A stretch of 64,000 nt of DNA from Symbiopectobacterium purcellii_A (GCF_052050035.1 NZ_CP189882.1:434001-498000); one strand, 5' to 3'. Shown: positions 26,824 to 36,590, numbered from the stretch's first letter. Notes: a model not told the origin generated them from the letters alone. Numbers and translations: made by a program.

Positions 26824-28161
26824 TTACACGCTGGCGCTGCTTAACCAGTACGGCGTTTGATCCACTGCCTGGCGGCGCGCACTTTCCAGCACGCTGTCCA
26901 CGCCCGAAGCAGGAAGGTGTTTGATAGCGTGCTCTACTGCACGCCACTGCGCGATAAAGGACTCGACGGCGGCTTCTGGATAGGCGCTGGAGAGCAGCAG
27001 GAACGCATTGATGTTACGTTTCAAACGCGCCAACTGTTGTTGATAGTGATCCGCATCAAGCGGGTGACTGAACACGGAGCGCAATTCCGCCATGGCGCGA
27101 TCCAGCATCACGCCGCAAAAACGTTTATAAGAACCCATTAGGCGCATACGGCTTTTGTTATCCATATGTTCACGCCAGGTGCTGTTAACCAACCATGAGG
27201 TGAGCACTAACTTACTGTTAAGATAGTTGGCGTCATAGCACACCTTCTCAGCGTCAGTTTCACGTTCCACCTGCTCTTCCAGATGAGTGAGTGCCGCGCG
27301 GAACAGCGTGGTCACTTTGCGCGGCACCACACCGCCCACCAGCACCAGCATTTCACGCATCAATGCACTGGCTTCCAACATTTGCAACCGTGCCTTGCGT
27401 TCACCGCGCGCGCACAGTTCTTCATGATATTGCCAGTGGGCCAGCGCATGCTCCAGCGCCGCACCTATCGCCTGATCGATGGTGCTTTTGGCAGGCAACA
27501 TCAGCATACGCAGCGCCCGACATTCGCGCGGTACCGCACCTTGAGCCAGATGATAACCTCGGGCTGCTTTGCTCAGGCTGCCCTGGCGCATTCCGCCCCA
27601 CTCCGCCAGTTCTTGCGACAGTGCCAGCAAATCATCGGTTTGCCCGGCTTTCAGTTCCATTTCCAATTCCAGAATAGGCTCGCTCAATTCACCGGCAGCA
27701 ACCTCTCCCTGATCGAAAGCAATTTCAATCAAGCTTTGGTGATAAGCGATAACCCATTGTTCACGCTGAAAATGAGTGCTAAACAGCGGATGTAGCGCCT
27801 GCGCAAGCGCGTCGACATCGCACTCTGGCTGCCAGACGTCTGCGGGTAGCAAGCGGATATCCAGGTTGGCATTCGCCAGCGGCACATTGTATTCAGGATG
27901 CTGATGCAACCCACCGATCACCGTACCTGCGGTTTTCAGCGTCATTTCGTGCTGGCCGTTCTCACCGCGCACACGCAGCCCCATGCCACGTTGGCGCAGG
28001 GTGTTATCTGCCGTTTCATAGTAGGTATTGCTAAGCAGTCGCCCTTCCAGATGCTCGCTGTGGCTGTAGTCTGTTTGCCAGGCAGTCAGTTTGCGCGGCA
28101 GCGTAGCGGCCATGTCTGGGTGCACAATAAACTTCAGTTCGATCTCTTCACTCATCATCAT
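26824..28161 (-). CDS. ygiF: Inorganic triphosphatase (CYTH-CHAD)
   Basis: Hydrolyses tripolyphosphate in the cytoplasm. 445 residues: an N-terminal CYTH domain beginning EIELKF (metal-binding ExExK) with GLRVRGENGQHEMTLKTAG, and a C-terminal CHAD domain from about 220, rich in His/Arg helices. Three tandem ATGs open the frame; the third (MSEEIELKF, 28155) best matches the family. Divergent from ygiM, as in E. coli. No defect seen. Confidence 0.93.
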   Translation of the reverse strand: MMMSEEIELKFIVHPDMAATLPRKLTAWQTDYSHSEHLEGRLLSNTYYETADNTLRQRGMGLRVRGENGQHEMTLKTAGTVIGGLHQHPEYNVPLANANLDIRLLPADVWQPECDVDALAQALHPLFSTHFQREQWVIAYHQSLIEIAFDQGEVAAGELSEPILELEMELKAGQTDDLLALSQELAEWGGMRQGSLSKAARGYHLAQGAVPRECRALRMLMLPAKSTIDQAIGAALEHALAHWQYHEELCARGERKARLQMLEASALMREMLVLVGGVVPRKVTTLFRAALTHLEEQVERETDAEKVCYDANYLNSKLVLTSWLVNSTWREHMDNKSRMRLMGSYKRFCGVMLDRAMAELRSVFSHPLDADHYQQQLARLKRNINAFLLLSSAYPEAAVESFIAQWRAVEHAIKHLPASGVDSVLESARRQAVDQTPYWLSSASV

Positions 28162-28397
28162 TTCAATCTAAAAAAGCATGACCCGGCGGGTCGGATGCTG
28201 ACAGCCATTCATCAGCGACGAAAAATAGGGATGTTTGCTATATTACACCACCTTACCCCTAACATCTGCGGTAGAAAAACACCGACCGGGTGACAATGAC
28301 AGGTCACGCGGCGCGGGTAATAGGATTGTTCTCATTTCGGTTTACCCATTGCCTCGTCAGACTTATGCCTCTACTATCACCCAACCATTCGCGCAAC

Positions 28398-29018
28398 ATG
28401 ATGAAATTAGGCCTCGTTTGTTTCACCTTTGTCAGCCTCACACTGAGTTGGGCGAGTCATGCAGAAGATAAACGCTACATCTCCGATGAGCTGTCGACCT
28501 ATATTCATACCGGCCCTGGTACCCAATATCGAATCATTGGCACGCTCAATGCGGGTGAGGAAGTCACCGTACTCAGCGTGAATGAAAATGCCGGCTATGC
28601 CCAAATTCGCGATAGCAAAGATCGCACCAGTTGGTTGCCGCTCAATCAACTGAGCCAAACGCCAAGCCTGCGCCTGCGCGTGCCGGAACTGGAAAAGCAG
28701 GTTTCCGATCTCACCGCGCGATTAGGCAATATCGATCAGGAATGGAACCAGCGTACCGCCGATATGCAGCAAAAAGTGTCTGCCAGCGACAATATCATCA
28801 CCGCGCTGCGTAACGAAAATCAGGATTTAAAAAATCAGCTGATTGTCGCGCAAAAGAAGGTCGATGCAGCCAATGTGCAACTGGATGACAAGCAACGGGA
28901 AATCATTTTGCAATGGTTCCTGTACGGCGGTGGCGTGGCGGGAATCGGCTTGCTGATCGGTTTGCTGCTACCGCACCTGATCCCCAGCAGAAAGAAAAAC
29001 GATCGCTGGATGCGCTGA
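28398..29018 (+). CDS. ygiM: SH3-domain membrane protein YgiM
   Basis: Conserved enterobacterial protein of the TIGR04211 family, about 206 residues. A signal-like N terminus (MKLGLVCFTFVSLTLSWASH) is followed by a bacterial SH3 domain (RYISDELSTYIHTGPGTQYR, ..GEEVTVLS..), a coiled coil (~85-165) and a C-terminal membrane helix (WFLYGGGVAGIGLLIGLLLP) with a basic tail. The start is set at 28398/28401 because the upstream extension lacks family similarity. It precedes cca. Confidence 0.9.
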   Translation: MMKLGLVCFTFVSLTLSWASHAEDKRYISDELSTYIHTGPGTQYRIIGTLNAGEEVTVLSVNENAGYAQIRDSKDRTSWLPLNQLSQTPSLRLRVPELEKQVSDLTARLGNIDQEWNQRTADMQQKVSASDNIITALRNENQDLKNQLIVAQKKVDAANVQLDDKQREIILQWFLYGGGVAGIGLLIGLLLPHLIPSRKKNDRWMR

Positions 29019-29244
29019 AGCGTAAGCCACATCACGCATCACATTGGCCTGCAGCATAGATTGCGGCAGGCCGATAGGTATGTAACTATTAACCTTATGT
29101 TAACGTAGTATTCCCACCATCCTCGGCGCAGGCAGAGGATCTCTTGCCAAAGGCATGCATTTGACCGGTAAGCGATCCCCGTCGACGCAGGAATGGCTGG
29201 ATGAGTAAAGAATGTCAGTCATCTTTGACGGCCTGGAGTTTGTA

Positions 29245-30486
29245 TTGAAGAGTTATCTGGTTGGCGGCGCAGTGCGGGACTCCTTACTCGATCTCCCGGT
29301 GTCAGAGCGTGACTGGGTAGTGGTGGGGGCCACGCCGGGACAGATGTTAGCGCTTGGCTACCAGCAGGTCGGGCGGGATTTCCCCGTATTTTTGCACCCG
29401 GAAAGCAAAGAAGAGTATGCGCTAGCGCGTACTGAACGCAAATCCGGAAACGGCTACACCGGCTTTATTTGCCATGCGGCACCCGATGTTACGCTGGAAG
29501 CGGATCTGCTGCGGCGCGATCTGACCATCAACGCCATCGCCCAAACCGCAGAGGGTGAGCTGGTTGATCCCTACCACGGTCGGTACGATTTGCAACAGCG
29601 TTTGCTGCGCCACGTGTCTCCGGCCTTTCAGGAAGATCCGCTGCGCGTGCTGCGCGTGGCGCGCTTTGCCGCGCATTTTGCCCATCTCGGTTTTCACATC
29701 GCGGAGGAAACGCTGGCGCTGATGCAATTTATGACGCGCGAGGGCGAGTTGGCTTTTCTGACACCCGAACGGGTGTGGAAAGAGACGGAAAAGGCGCTGG
29801 CAACCCGCTCGCCTCACGTCTATTTTCAGGTACTGCGCGACTGCGGTGCGCTGGCGGTGCTGTTTCCTGAAATCGACAATCTGTACGGCGTACCCGCCCC
29901 GGCACAGTGGCACCCAGAAATCGACAGCGGCGTTCACACGCTGATGACACTGATGATTGCCGCTCGCCTCACCCCCGAGATTGATGTGCGTTTTGCAACG
30001 CTGTGCCACGATGTGGGAAAAGCGCTGACGACGCCGGCGCTCTGGCCTCGCCACCACGGACACGGCCCGGCAGGGGTGAAACTGGTGGAGCAACTTTGCC
30101 AGCGCTTGCGCGTGCCTAATGCGCTGCGCGACCTGGCTAAGCTGGTGGCGGAATATCATGACCTGGCGCATACCGTAACGGTTTTGCAGCCCAAAACGTT
30201 GATGAAACTGTTTGATGCGCTGGACGTATGGCGCAAGCCGGAACGACTGGAGAAGTTGGTGCTCACCAGTGAAGCGGATGCCCGTGGCCGCACCGGTTTT
30301 GAGGAATCGCCCTATCCGCAAGGCGACTACCTGCGCGAGGCATTTACCGTTGCCAGTGCGGTCACCAGTAGCGCCGTCGTCGCCGACGGTTTTCAGGGTA
30401 TTGGCGTGCGCGATGAGCTGCACCAGCGACGTATTGCTGCGATCACCGCGTGGAAAGCGCAGAAAATTCCCGCTTCAACCCCGTAA
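29245..30486 (+). CDS. cca: tRNA CCA-adding nucleotidyltransferase
   Basis: Adds and repairs the 3' CCA of tRNAs. I chose the TTG at 29245 as start because GGAG lies 9 bases upstream and the product MKSYLVGGAVRDSLLDLP then matches the family start (413 residues; E. coli 412). The upstream ATG at 29212 would add 11 unrelated residues. Class II nucleotidyltransferase motifs (GGAVRD, ERDWVVVG), the RRDLTINA motif and the HD-domain motif CHDVGKALT are present, so the bifunctional enzyme appears intact. Confidence 0.95.
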   Translation: MKSYLVGGAVRDSLLDLPVSERDWVVVGATPGQMLALGYQQVGRDFPVFLHPESKEEYALARTERKSGNGYTGFICHAAPDVTLEADLLRRDLTINAIAQTAEGELVDPYHGRYDLQQRLLRHVSPAFQEDPLRVLRVARFAAHFAHLGFHIAEETLALMQFMTREGELAFLTPERVWKETEKALATRSPHVYFQVLRDCGALAVLFPEIDNLYGVPAPAQWHPEIDSGVHTLMTLMIAARLTPEIDVRFATLCHDVGKALTTPALWPRHHGHGPAGVKLVEQLCQRLRVPNALRDLAKLVAEYHDLAHTVTVLQPKTLMKLFDALDVWRKPERLEKLVLTSEADARGRTGFEESPYPQGDYLREAFTVASAVTSSAVVADGFQGIGVRDELHQRRIAAITAWKAQKIPASTP

Positions 30487-30491
30487 ACCGC

Positions 30492-30805
30492 TTATTTAGT
30501 ACTACAAACCGCAATATAGTTAAGCTGGTGCCGGTAGCGGCGGAAAGTGCGAAACAGCTGAAGGAAGGTTGCGCGGTTTTCCGCCTTCAACGCATTGCGC
30601 ACAATCTTTGCCGCGCCGCCCCAGCCTTCATCGTAAATCATGCCAGACGGCGTCATCAACGTCATTGCCCCCTGGGCGTTCTCCACCTGGCTGAAACCAC
30701 TGTCAAGAAACAGGCTGCGCCATCCCGCCAGCGTTAACGGCTGAACGTTGACGTTGATGGCCGCGCGCATCTGCGCCGTGACGTCATCCGATGCCTGCGG
30801 CAATA
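30492..30805 (-). pseudogene. Class I methyltransferase, C-terminal remnant
   Basis: About 104 codons remain (..VQPLTLAGWRSLFLDSGFSQ.., ..FLQLFRTFRRYRHQLNYIAV), like the end of a SAM-dependent methyltransferase. The SAM-binding half has been replaced by IS630 G at the TA at 30804-30805. Convergent with cca, 5 bases apart. Confidence 0.6.
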
Positions 30806-30827
30806 TAGCCAAGCGACTTAATTTTGA

Positions 30828-31744
30828 TTACACCATATGGACTGAGAACAAACTCTCTGTATCGCAACCCATCTCTCTTTTTTTGCTTTTTGCTTGTGCC
30901 CATTTATGCTCAATTGGGTTAAGATCTGGCGAATATGTAGGCAAATATAGCCAACCGACTTAAAAATGATTACAGCCGATGCCCTGATATATGGCAAAGA
31001 AGCATAGCTGGCTGTTATCAAAATAATGTCGCTTAGCTATACTCCACCATATACCCTGCATCGATGATGACTTGTTGAATATTATGTTTTTTGTGAAAAG
31101 TGGCATTGTCCATCATGATTACACTGTTTTTAGGGAGTACTGGGATAAGGACTTGTGTGACCCAGGCATAGAAAACATCGCTGTTAATATTGATATCAAA
31201 TAATCCGATAGCAAACAGCGTTGTGCCTAATAAAGCGCCGATAACATTTGTTCTTCCCCTAGCTCCCCAGTTCTTCAGGCCAAAACACCGTTGACCTTTT
31301 GGGGAATAGCCGTGAGTCCGTGGGGCATCGTGTGAAAAACCACTTTCATCAATAAAAACAATAGGTTTACCTTCTTTTTCATACTGTTGTTTTTTTTGTT
31401 GAAATCCCTGCCGGGCGTTTTCGTCGGCTTTCGGATGACGTAGAGTTTTTTTTATAGGTCAATCCCAGCTTTTTAAGCGCTTGCCAAATGGCCTTCTGAC
31501 AAACGCCAAAACGCTCTGCACGTTCTTTTTGGTAAGCATCTGGATATTGTTCAACATCTTTTATCAACTCGGATTTATCGATCTTTCGCTGACGCGTGGT
31601 CGATGCTTTTGACTCTATTTGATTAATCCAACGCGATACAGAGGCAGGGCCAATCCGAAATTGCTTCGCTGTTTCTCGGATACTCAACCCTTCGTTTTTC
31701 CGTGTAGATATCACTTTACGTCTAAAATCAATTGAATAGCTCAT
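30828..31744 (-). pseudogene. IS630 transposase in element G
   Basis: Orf A 31379-31744 ends at the A8 run. The DDE part is cut by the 92-bp MITE between codons for VEYLP and TYSPD. Two heptamers. Confidence 0.85.
30948..31039 (+). mobile_element. 92-bp MITE, copy c
   Basis: TA duplication 30946-30947 and 31040-31041. Slightly diverged (CAGCCGATG for CATCCTATG, ATATATGG for ATATGCGG, right end GCTTAGCTA). Confidence 0.9.
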
Positions 31745-31781
31745 TTAAATAATGTAATCAAAATTAAGTCGTTTAGCTATA

Positions 31782-32088
31782 CCTACCAGGAAGCCGCGAA
31801 AGCCATGAACGTCAGTCTTTCAGCGATTAGCCGGTGGGTAAGAGCCCTTCGTTTAGAACGTCAAGGGAAAACATCGCCTGGTCTGCCATTAACACCTGAA
31901 CAAATTGAGTTCAGAGAAATGAAGAAAAAAATCCACCGACTGGAAATGGAGAATGCCATCTTAAAAAAGGCTACTGCGCTCTTAATGTCCGACTCACTGA
32001 AAAATTCTCGGTAGTTGAAAAGCTAAGAGCGCTTTATCCAGTGAAAGCGTTGTGTCGTATTTTTAATGTTCACCGAAGCAGTTTGCAC
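31782..32088 (+). mobile_element. IS3-family element, left remnant (OrfA and OrfB start)
   Basis: Frame TYQEAAKAMNVSLSAISRWV.. to ..FREMKKKIHRLEMENAILKK is an IS3 OrfA (helix-turn-helix plus leucine zipper), complete at its end (32014). An OrfB beginning follows (EKLRALYPVKALCRIFNVHRS). Cut by IS630 G on the left and the IS3 element at 32089 on the right; the end of the same or a related IS is at 33293-33600. Confidence 0.75.
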
Positions 32089-32100
32089 TGGTCAAGTAAA

Positions 32101-32964
32101 TCAGGACACTTTTTTCTCAGCCATTTGTTCATAACGCACCGGAGACAGATCCCCGTTAGCGGCATGATGCCTGTGTAGGTTGTAGTAGCGGATATACGTC
32201 GCCACATCCTGCTCCATGTAAGCCCGTGTTGGCTGGGGTACCAGCAGCAACCATTCATGTTTCAGACTGCCCCAGAAGCGCTCCATCACCGCATTATCCC
32301 AGCAGGCACCCACGTCTCCCATACTGCTCCTCAGCCTGTAGCTGCTCAGCAGCGCCTGAAAGCGTTGTCCCGTGTACTGCGCCCCCCTGTCCGTATGCAC
32401 CACCAGGCCCGGCGGGGGAGTTCGCAGGTTATATGCCTGCATCAGGGCCCCGCAGACCAGCGATGAGGTCATCCGTCTGTCCACCTGCCAGCCCACTATC
32501 TGCCGGGAGTACAAATCCATAATAGCCGCCAGATACAGCCAGCCTTCACCGGTCTTCAGATACGTGATGTCACTCGCCCACACCTGATTTGGCCCCGGCG
32601 GGTTAAAATTCTGGTTCAGCAGGTTTGGGGCCACCTCTGCACCCGGGCGGGGTTTTGTCGTGACCTTATAAGTCCGGCGCTGTCGGCAGACCAGCCCCTC
32701 TTCCTGCATGAGTTTCCTCACCCGCCAGCGGCTGATTATGATGCCTTCTCCACGAAGCCTTTTGACCAGCGTCCGGCTTCCTGCTCCCTGCCTGCTGGCG
32801 GCGAACAGCGCCTTTAACCTGACCCGGACCTCCACGTCTTTTTGCAGCGGTTCGGCGGGCTTTTTTCGCCATGCATACCAGGCAGAGGCCGTCACACGCA
32901 TGACCCGACAGAGTGTACGAACGCTGAAGTCAGTGGCATTGTCGAGAATGAACCGGTATCTCAC
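32101..32964 (-). CDS. IS3-family OrfB (integrase core)
   Basis: 287 residues, starting MRYRFILDNATDFSVRTLCR. An HTH_21-type N terminus (..GSRTLVKRLRGEGIIISRWR..) precedes the rve core with WASDITYLKTGEGW (Asp), VVHTDRGAQYTG (Asp) and WDNAVMERFWGSLKHEWL (Glu). It overlaps orfA by 4 bases; in this family OrfAB is usually made by -1 frameshifting near the overlap. Confidence 0.9.
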   Translation of the reverse strand: MRYRFILDNATDFSVRTLCRVMRVTASAWYAWRKKPAEPLQKDVEVRVRLKALFAASRQGAGSRTLVKRLRGEGIIISRWRVRKLMQEEGLVCRQRRTYKVTTKPRPGAEVAPNLLNQNFNPPGPNQVWASDITYLKTGEGWLYLAAIMDLYSRQIVGWQVDRRMTSSLVCGALMQAYNLRTPPPGLVVHTDRGAQYTGQRFQALLSSYRLRSSMGDVGACWDNAVMERFWGSLKHEWLLLVPQPTRAYMEQDVATYIRYYNLHRHHAANGDLSPVRYEQMAEKKVS

Positions 32965-33239
32965 GACATATGTTTCGCGAAGAAGGCACTCGCCTTTTTT
33001 AGTATCTCCTTCTCTGTACGTAACTCTTTGTTTTCCTTTTGTAACCGTTTTAACTCTGCACGTTCATCATCGCTGAGTACGCCGTTGCTCTGCTCGCGTG
33101 CCAGCGAGACCCATGTATGCAGGGTTTTGTTGCTTATGCCCAGCGATGCTGCTGCCCTGGCTATCGTATAGCCCTGCTCTGTTACCAGGGCAACGGCTTC
33201 CTTTTTAAACTCAGGGGTAAATTGTCGTTTATGGTTCAC
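32961..33239 (-). CDS. IS3-family OrfA
   Basis: 92 residues with helix-turn-helix (ARAAASLGISNKTLHTWVSL) and leucine zipper (LKRLQKENKELRTEKEILKK). The run CTAAAAAAGG near its 3' end is a plausible slippery site for OrfAB synthesis. GGAGGTG lies just upstream of the start. Confidence 0.9.
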   Translation of the reverse strand: MNHKRQFTPEFKKEAVALVTEQGYTIARAAASLGISNKTLHTWVSLAREQSNGVLSDDERAELKRLQKENKELRTEKEILKKASAFFAKHMS

Positions 33240-33292
33240 TAAACACCTCCGTTTTGGATGTAAGTTTAGTGTCCTGATTATTCAACCACTAC

Positions 33293-33605
33293 AGCCATTA
33301 CACCAGTCGTGAGTATAGGCAGGCATTGTGGCGTTATCAGATGACACAAAGTATGAGTCGCAGAGGAAATTGTTGGGATAATAGTCCGATGGAGCGATTC
33401 TTCCGTAGTCTGAAGACTGAATGGGTGCCAACGACTGGCTACCAAAGCTTTAGTACTGCTCAATCATCCATTATTCGCTACATAACCCATTATTATAGCG
33501 ATGTCAGACCTCACTGGTATAACGGTGGGTTAACACCAAATGAATCAGAACGGCTGTTCCATCAACAGTCAGGTAGGGTGGCCAAATTTAGTTGACCACT
33601 ACAGT
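33293..33605 (+). pseudogene. IS3-family OrfB, C-terminal remnant
   Basis: Frame ..SMSRRGNCWDNSPMERFFRS.. carries the catalytic Glu region and a normal end (..HQQSGRVAKFS). About 150 codons between this and the OrfB start at 32014-32088 are missing, so a deletion accompanied the insertion at 32089. The IS end (inverted TGTAGTGGTCAACTAAATTT) closes it. Confidence 0.75.
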
Positions 33606-33913
33606 CAATGTCGGTAAGGATGAAGTCGGGCCTGGTCTGCGATGCCCTGCAGATGGCCCTGAGCCGACGGGGTTCCCCAGAGGGCGTCATCGTCCACTCG
33701 GATCGTGGCAGTCAGTACTGTTCTGATGATTATCAGAAGTTAATTAAAATCAGTAAATTAACATGTAGCATGAGTGGGAAAAGCAACTGTTATGATAACG
33801 CGTGTGCTGAAAGTTTTTTTCACAGCCTGAAGGTGGAGCTGATCCACGGCGAACACTTTCCCAAAACAAAGCACATGTATTTTGCATGCAGCCTCATTGT
33901 CATGAAAATATAA
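33606..33913 (+). pseudogene. Second IS3-family OrfB fragment
   Basis: Frame GLVCDALQMALSRRGSPEGV.., then IVHSDRGSQYCS and SNCYDNACAESFFHSLKVEL: second Asp and Glu regions of an IS3-type integrase core, different in sequence from its neighbours. Both ends lost. Confidence 0.75.
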
Positions 33914-34062
33914 TCTTATCAGCATCTTAAATGGATTCATCCAGTATTCGGATTATTCTGTATTCAAATGAGCTATATTTGATATATGTTTAATCTAACA
34001 GTATCGGATGCACCATTAATATATATTTCGCATTCATTCGGTGCACGTTAACTGTTAATACA

Positions 34063-34079
34063 CACTCACTTTTTGAGTG
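34063..34079. promoter_or_regulatory. Hairpin upstream of the small secreted peptide
   Basis: CACTCA-CTTTT-TGAGTG, a perfect six-pair inverted repeat 32 bases before the ATG at 34111, followed by TATATAAA at 34083-34090. Could be an operator or a leader hairpin; no family is recognised. Confidence 0.35.
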
Positions 34080-34110
34080 ATCTATATAAAGATAGTAAGG
34101 ATATCAAATT

Positions 34111-34236
34111 ATGAATTTGAAAAAATTACTTTTTTCTTCCGTGTGTGCACTTGCAATTATTATGTCATCATCCGTAGCTGTAGTTGCAACAGCTCATGAA
34201 GTTCCCGGAGGAGGTAATCCTATAGGTAATAAATAA
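34111..34236 (+). CDS. Small secreted peptide precursor, 41 aa
   Basis: A short gene. ATG at 34111 has AAGG ten bases upstream. The product begins MNLKKLLFSSVCALAIIMSS and continues SVAVVATA, a textbook Sec signal peptide (two Lys, hydrophobic core, A-x-A). Cleavage after ATA would release HEVPGGGNPIGNK, 13 residues, Gly/Pro-rich and without Cys. Flanking DNA is AT-rich and not IS-derived. No exporter or immunity gene is adjacent. It could be a signalling peptide, a processed antimicrobial, or the start of a truncated secreted protein, although the stop is clean. Family unknown. Confidence 0.6.
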   Translation: MNLKKLLFSSVCALAIIMSSSVAVVATAHEVPGGGNPIGNK

Positions 34237-34465
34237 TCCTTTATATATTATATTGTTAATAAATAAATGCATAATAAATAGCTGTTCAGAATAGTAGATC
34301 ATTTGATAACTATAGTTTATTATTTTTCTGCTATTCACTATCACTCCTGAGCTTTGATATAAAAAGCTTTTGGGGCTGCAAGCTGGTTATCCCTTATGCC
34401 ACAAGGCTTGTAGGTTGTAGCGGTATTACATCAGCTATTTATGACATATTAGCTATTTAGCTATA
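34237..34465. other. AT-rich spacer, no gene seen
   Basis: Follows the small peptide gene. Strongly AT-rich up to about 34370 and then of mixed composition; no supportable frame. Confidence 0.4.
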
Positions 34466-34574
34466 CGAGTCCGCTGTTTGCAGCCTCCAACTCCGCAAGC
34501 AGGATGTCATTGAATTTTTCCAGTGCCTTATCGTTGTAGCGTAAAGCCTCAACCTGCTTGTTGCTATAGCGCGA
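34466..34574 (-). pseudogene. Orphan coding fragment
   Basis: Minus-strand frame SRYSNKQVEALRYNDKALEK.. and ..LLAELEAANSGL looks like genuine amphipathic helical protein but is cut by an IS903-type end on the right and has no recognised family. Confidence 0.3.
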
Positions 34575-35060
34575 GGCTTTGTTGAATAAATCAGAGTTAG
34601 CTACTGGCTGGATGGCCCCACAGGGGTTGCCGTTATGCGATGCGGATGCTGTCCGGCATGCCCAACAGCGTCATGCGTTTCAGCGCCTTAACCATCGCCA
34701 TGGCTTCTCCGACCTGTGCGTCATAGTCCCGCAGCTTCAGGTGCGCGCCCAACAGGGTTTTGAGGCGGAACATCGCCGTTTCTGCCACTGAACGCCGGTG
34801 ATAACCCACTTTCTTTTTCCAGGCGTCATTACCCCCGCTCAGATGCTGATTCGCCACGGCGTGGTTACGCTCATGGTACCTGTCTGGCCAGTATTGTGCC
34901 CCGCTTCGCGGAGGAATGAGCGGCCTGATTTTTTTTCTCAGCAACGCATCGTGGCAGTAACGGGCGTCATAAGCCCCGTCCGCAGAGGCTTCCCTGATTT
35001 TCCGGTGGATCTGGTTTATCAGCCCCGGCAGTGCCTGCGCATCTGTCGTTCCACTGAGCG
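34575..35060 (-). mobile_element. IS903-type element gamma, diverged and truncated
   Basis: Left end GGCTTTGTTGAATAAATCAG is intact, but the body differs at many positions from the alpha and beta copies, so it is an older or separately acquired relative. The 5' half of the transposase is missing. Confidence 0.88.
34633..35060 (-). pseudogene. IS903-type transposase, C-terminal half
   Basis: About 142 codons (..SLSGTTDAQALPGLINQIHR.., ..SVAETAMFRLKTLLGAHLKL.., ..MPDSIRIA). Retains the second Asp and the Glu but lacks the first Asp. Confidence 0.88.
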
Positions 35061-35138
35061 AGAACAGGGCAGCCTGACGGCTGCAAATTGAAAACCCGCC
35101 GCCTGCCTGACTCTGAGTTGCCATAGCCTGATTTTAAT

Positions 35139-35331
35139 ATGTATGATCTGACAACATATTTTGCTCAGAGCCTTCCTGTCATGATGACCCGTAAAAGTAT
35201 CGATACTGTCCTCTTCTCCGTTGCCGCTGATAAGCTGTCTCAGCGTGAACGGGACTGGATTAAGCTGATGAAACCCATAGACCCGCCACCGGCGATGGTT
35301 GCCAGCGCCATACCGGAGCACCGCCACGGTA
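35139..35331 (+). pseudogene. Hypothetical protein, 3' end cut by IS630 H
   Basis: Starts MYDLTTYFAQSLPVMMTRKS and continues ..ADKLSQRERDWIKLMKPIDP.. until IS630 H at the TA 35330-35331. No family recognised; could be a piece of a plasmid or integrative element. Confidence 0.4.
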
Positions 35332-36211
35332 TAGCCAAGCGACTTAATTTTGATTACACCATATGGACTGAGAACAAACTCTCTGTATCGCAACCCATCT
35401 CTCTTTTTTTGCTTTTTGCTTGTGCCCATTTATGCTCAATTGGGTTAAGATCTGGCGAATATGTAGGCAAATACTCCACCATATACCCTGCATCGATGAT
35501 GACTTGTTGAATATTATGTTTTTTGTGAAAAGTGGCATTGTCCATCATGATTACACTGTTTTTAGGGAGTACTGGGATAAGGACTTGTGTGACCCAGGCA
35601 TAGAAAACATCGCTGTTAATATTGATATCAAATAATCCGATAGCAAACAGCGTTGTGCCTAATAAAGCGCCGATAACATTTGTTCTTCCCCTAGCTCCCC
35701 AGTTCTTCAGGCCAAAACACCGTTGACCTTTTGGGGAATAGCCGTGAGTCCGTGGGGTATCGTGTGAAAAACCACTTTCATCAATAAAAACAATAGGTTT
35801 ACCTTCTTTTTCATACTGTTGTTTTTTTTGTTGAAATCCCTGCCGGGCGTTTTCGTCGGCTTTCGGATGACGTAGAGTTTTTTTTATAGGTCAATCCCAG
35901 CTTTTTAAGCGCTTGCCAAATGGCCTTCTGACAAACGCCAAAACGCTCTGCACGTTCTTTTTGGTAAGCATCTGGATATTGTTCAACATCTTTTATCAAC
36001 TCGGATTTATCGATCTTTCGCTGACGCGTGGTCGATGCTTTTGACTCTATTTGATTAATCCAACGCGATACAGAGGCAGGGCCAATCCGAAATTGCTTCG
36101 CTGTTTCTCGGATACTCAACCCTTCGTTTTTCCGTGTAGATATCACTTTACGTCTAAAATCAATTGAATAGCTCATTTAAATAATGTAATCAAAATTAAG
36201 TCGTTTAGCTA
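35332..36211 (-). mobile_element. IS630-family element H, complete
   Basis: 880 bp, two heptamers. Left TA flank is the hypothetical gene; right TA flank lies inside another IS630. Confidence 0.93.
35354..36176 (-). pseudogene. IS630 transposase in element H (A8 run)
   Basis: Structurally complete apart from the A8 run; normal end ..CDTESLFSVHMV. A single-base slip would give the 273-residue transposase. Confidence 0.8.
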
Positions 36212-36590
36212 TAATATTGATATCAAATAATCCGATAGCAAACAGCGTTGTGCCTAATAAAGCGCCGATAACATTTGTTCTTCCCCTAGCTCCCCAGTTC
36301 TTCAGGCCAAAACACCGTTGACCTTTTGGGGAATAGCCGTGAGTCCGTGGGGCATCGTGTGAAAAACCACTTTCATCAATAAAAACAATAGGTTTACCTT
36401 CTTTTTCATACTGTTGTTTTTATTGATGAAAGTGGTTTTTCACACGATGCCCCACGGACTCACGGCTATTCCCCAAAAGGTCAACGGTGTTTTGGCCTGA
36501 AGAACTGGGGAGCTAGGGGAAGAACAAATGTTATCGGCGCTTTATTAGGCACAACGCTGTTTGCTATCGGATTATTTGATATCAATATTA
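36212..36590. repeat. Perfect palindrome, 177-bp arms, 25-nt loop
   Basis: A minus-oriented IS630 piece (36212-36388) faces a plus-oriented piece (36414-36590) of the same region. The junction lies at a TTGTTTTT motif that occurs in both positions of the parent sequence, suggesting formation by template switching at microhomology. Confidence 0.9.

Larger units (their letters stand above)
30806..31779 (-). mobile_element. IS630-family element G
   Basis: 880 bp after removal of a 92-bp MITE and TA. Left TA flank is the methyltransferase gene; right TA flank is an IS3 OrfA, so DNA between the two original sides has been lost or exchanged. Confidence 0.92.
32089..33292 (-). mobile_element. IS3-family element, apparently complete
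   Basis: About 1.2 kb with related ends (TGTAGTGGTTGAATAATCAG and TGGTCAAGTAAATCAGGACA). Lies inside another IS3 remnant. End positions are approximate, since no clear target duplication is visible. Confidence 0.85.

Noticed and set aside
35344..35538. MPLFTKNIIFNKSSSMQ-type frames in every IS630 copy
   Set aside because: Alternative-frame shadows of the transposase DDE region; they recur only because the IS recurs.
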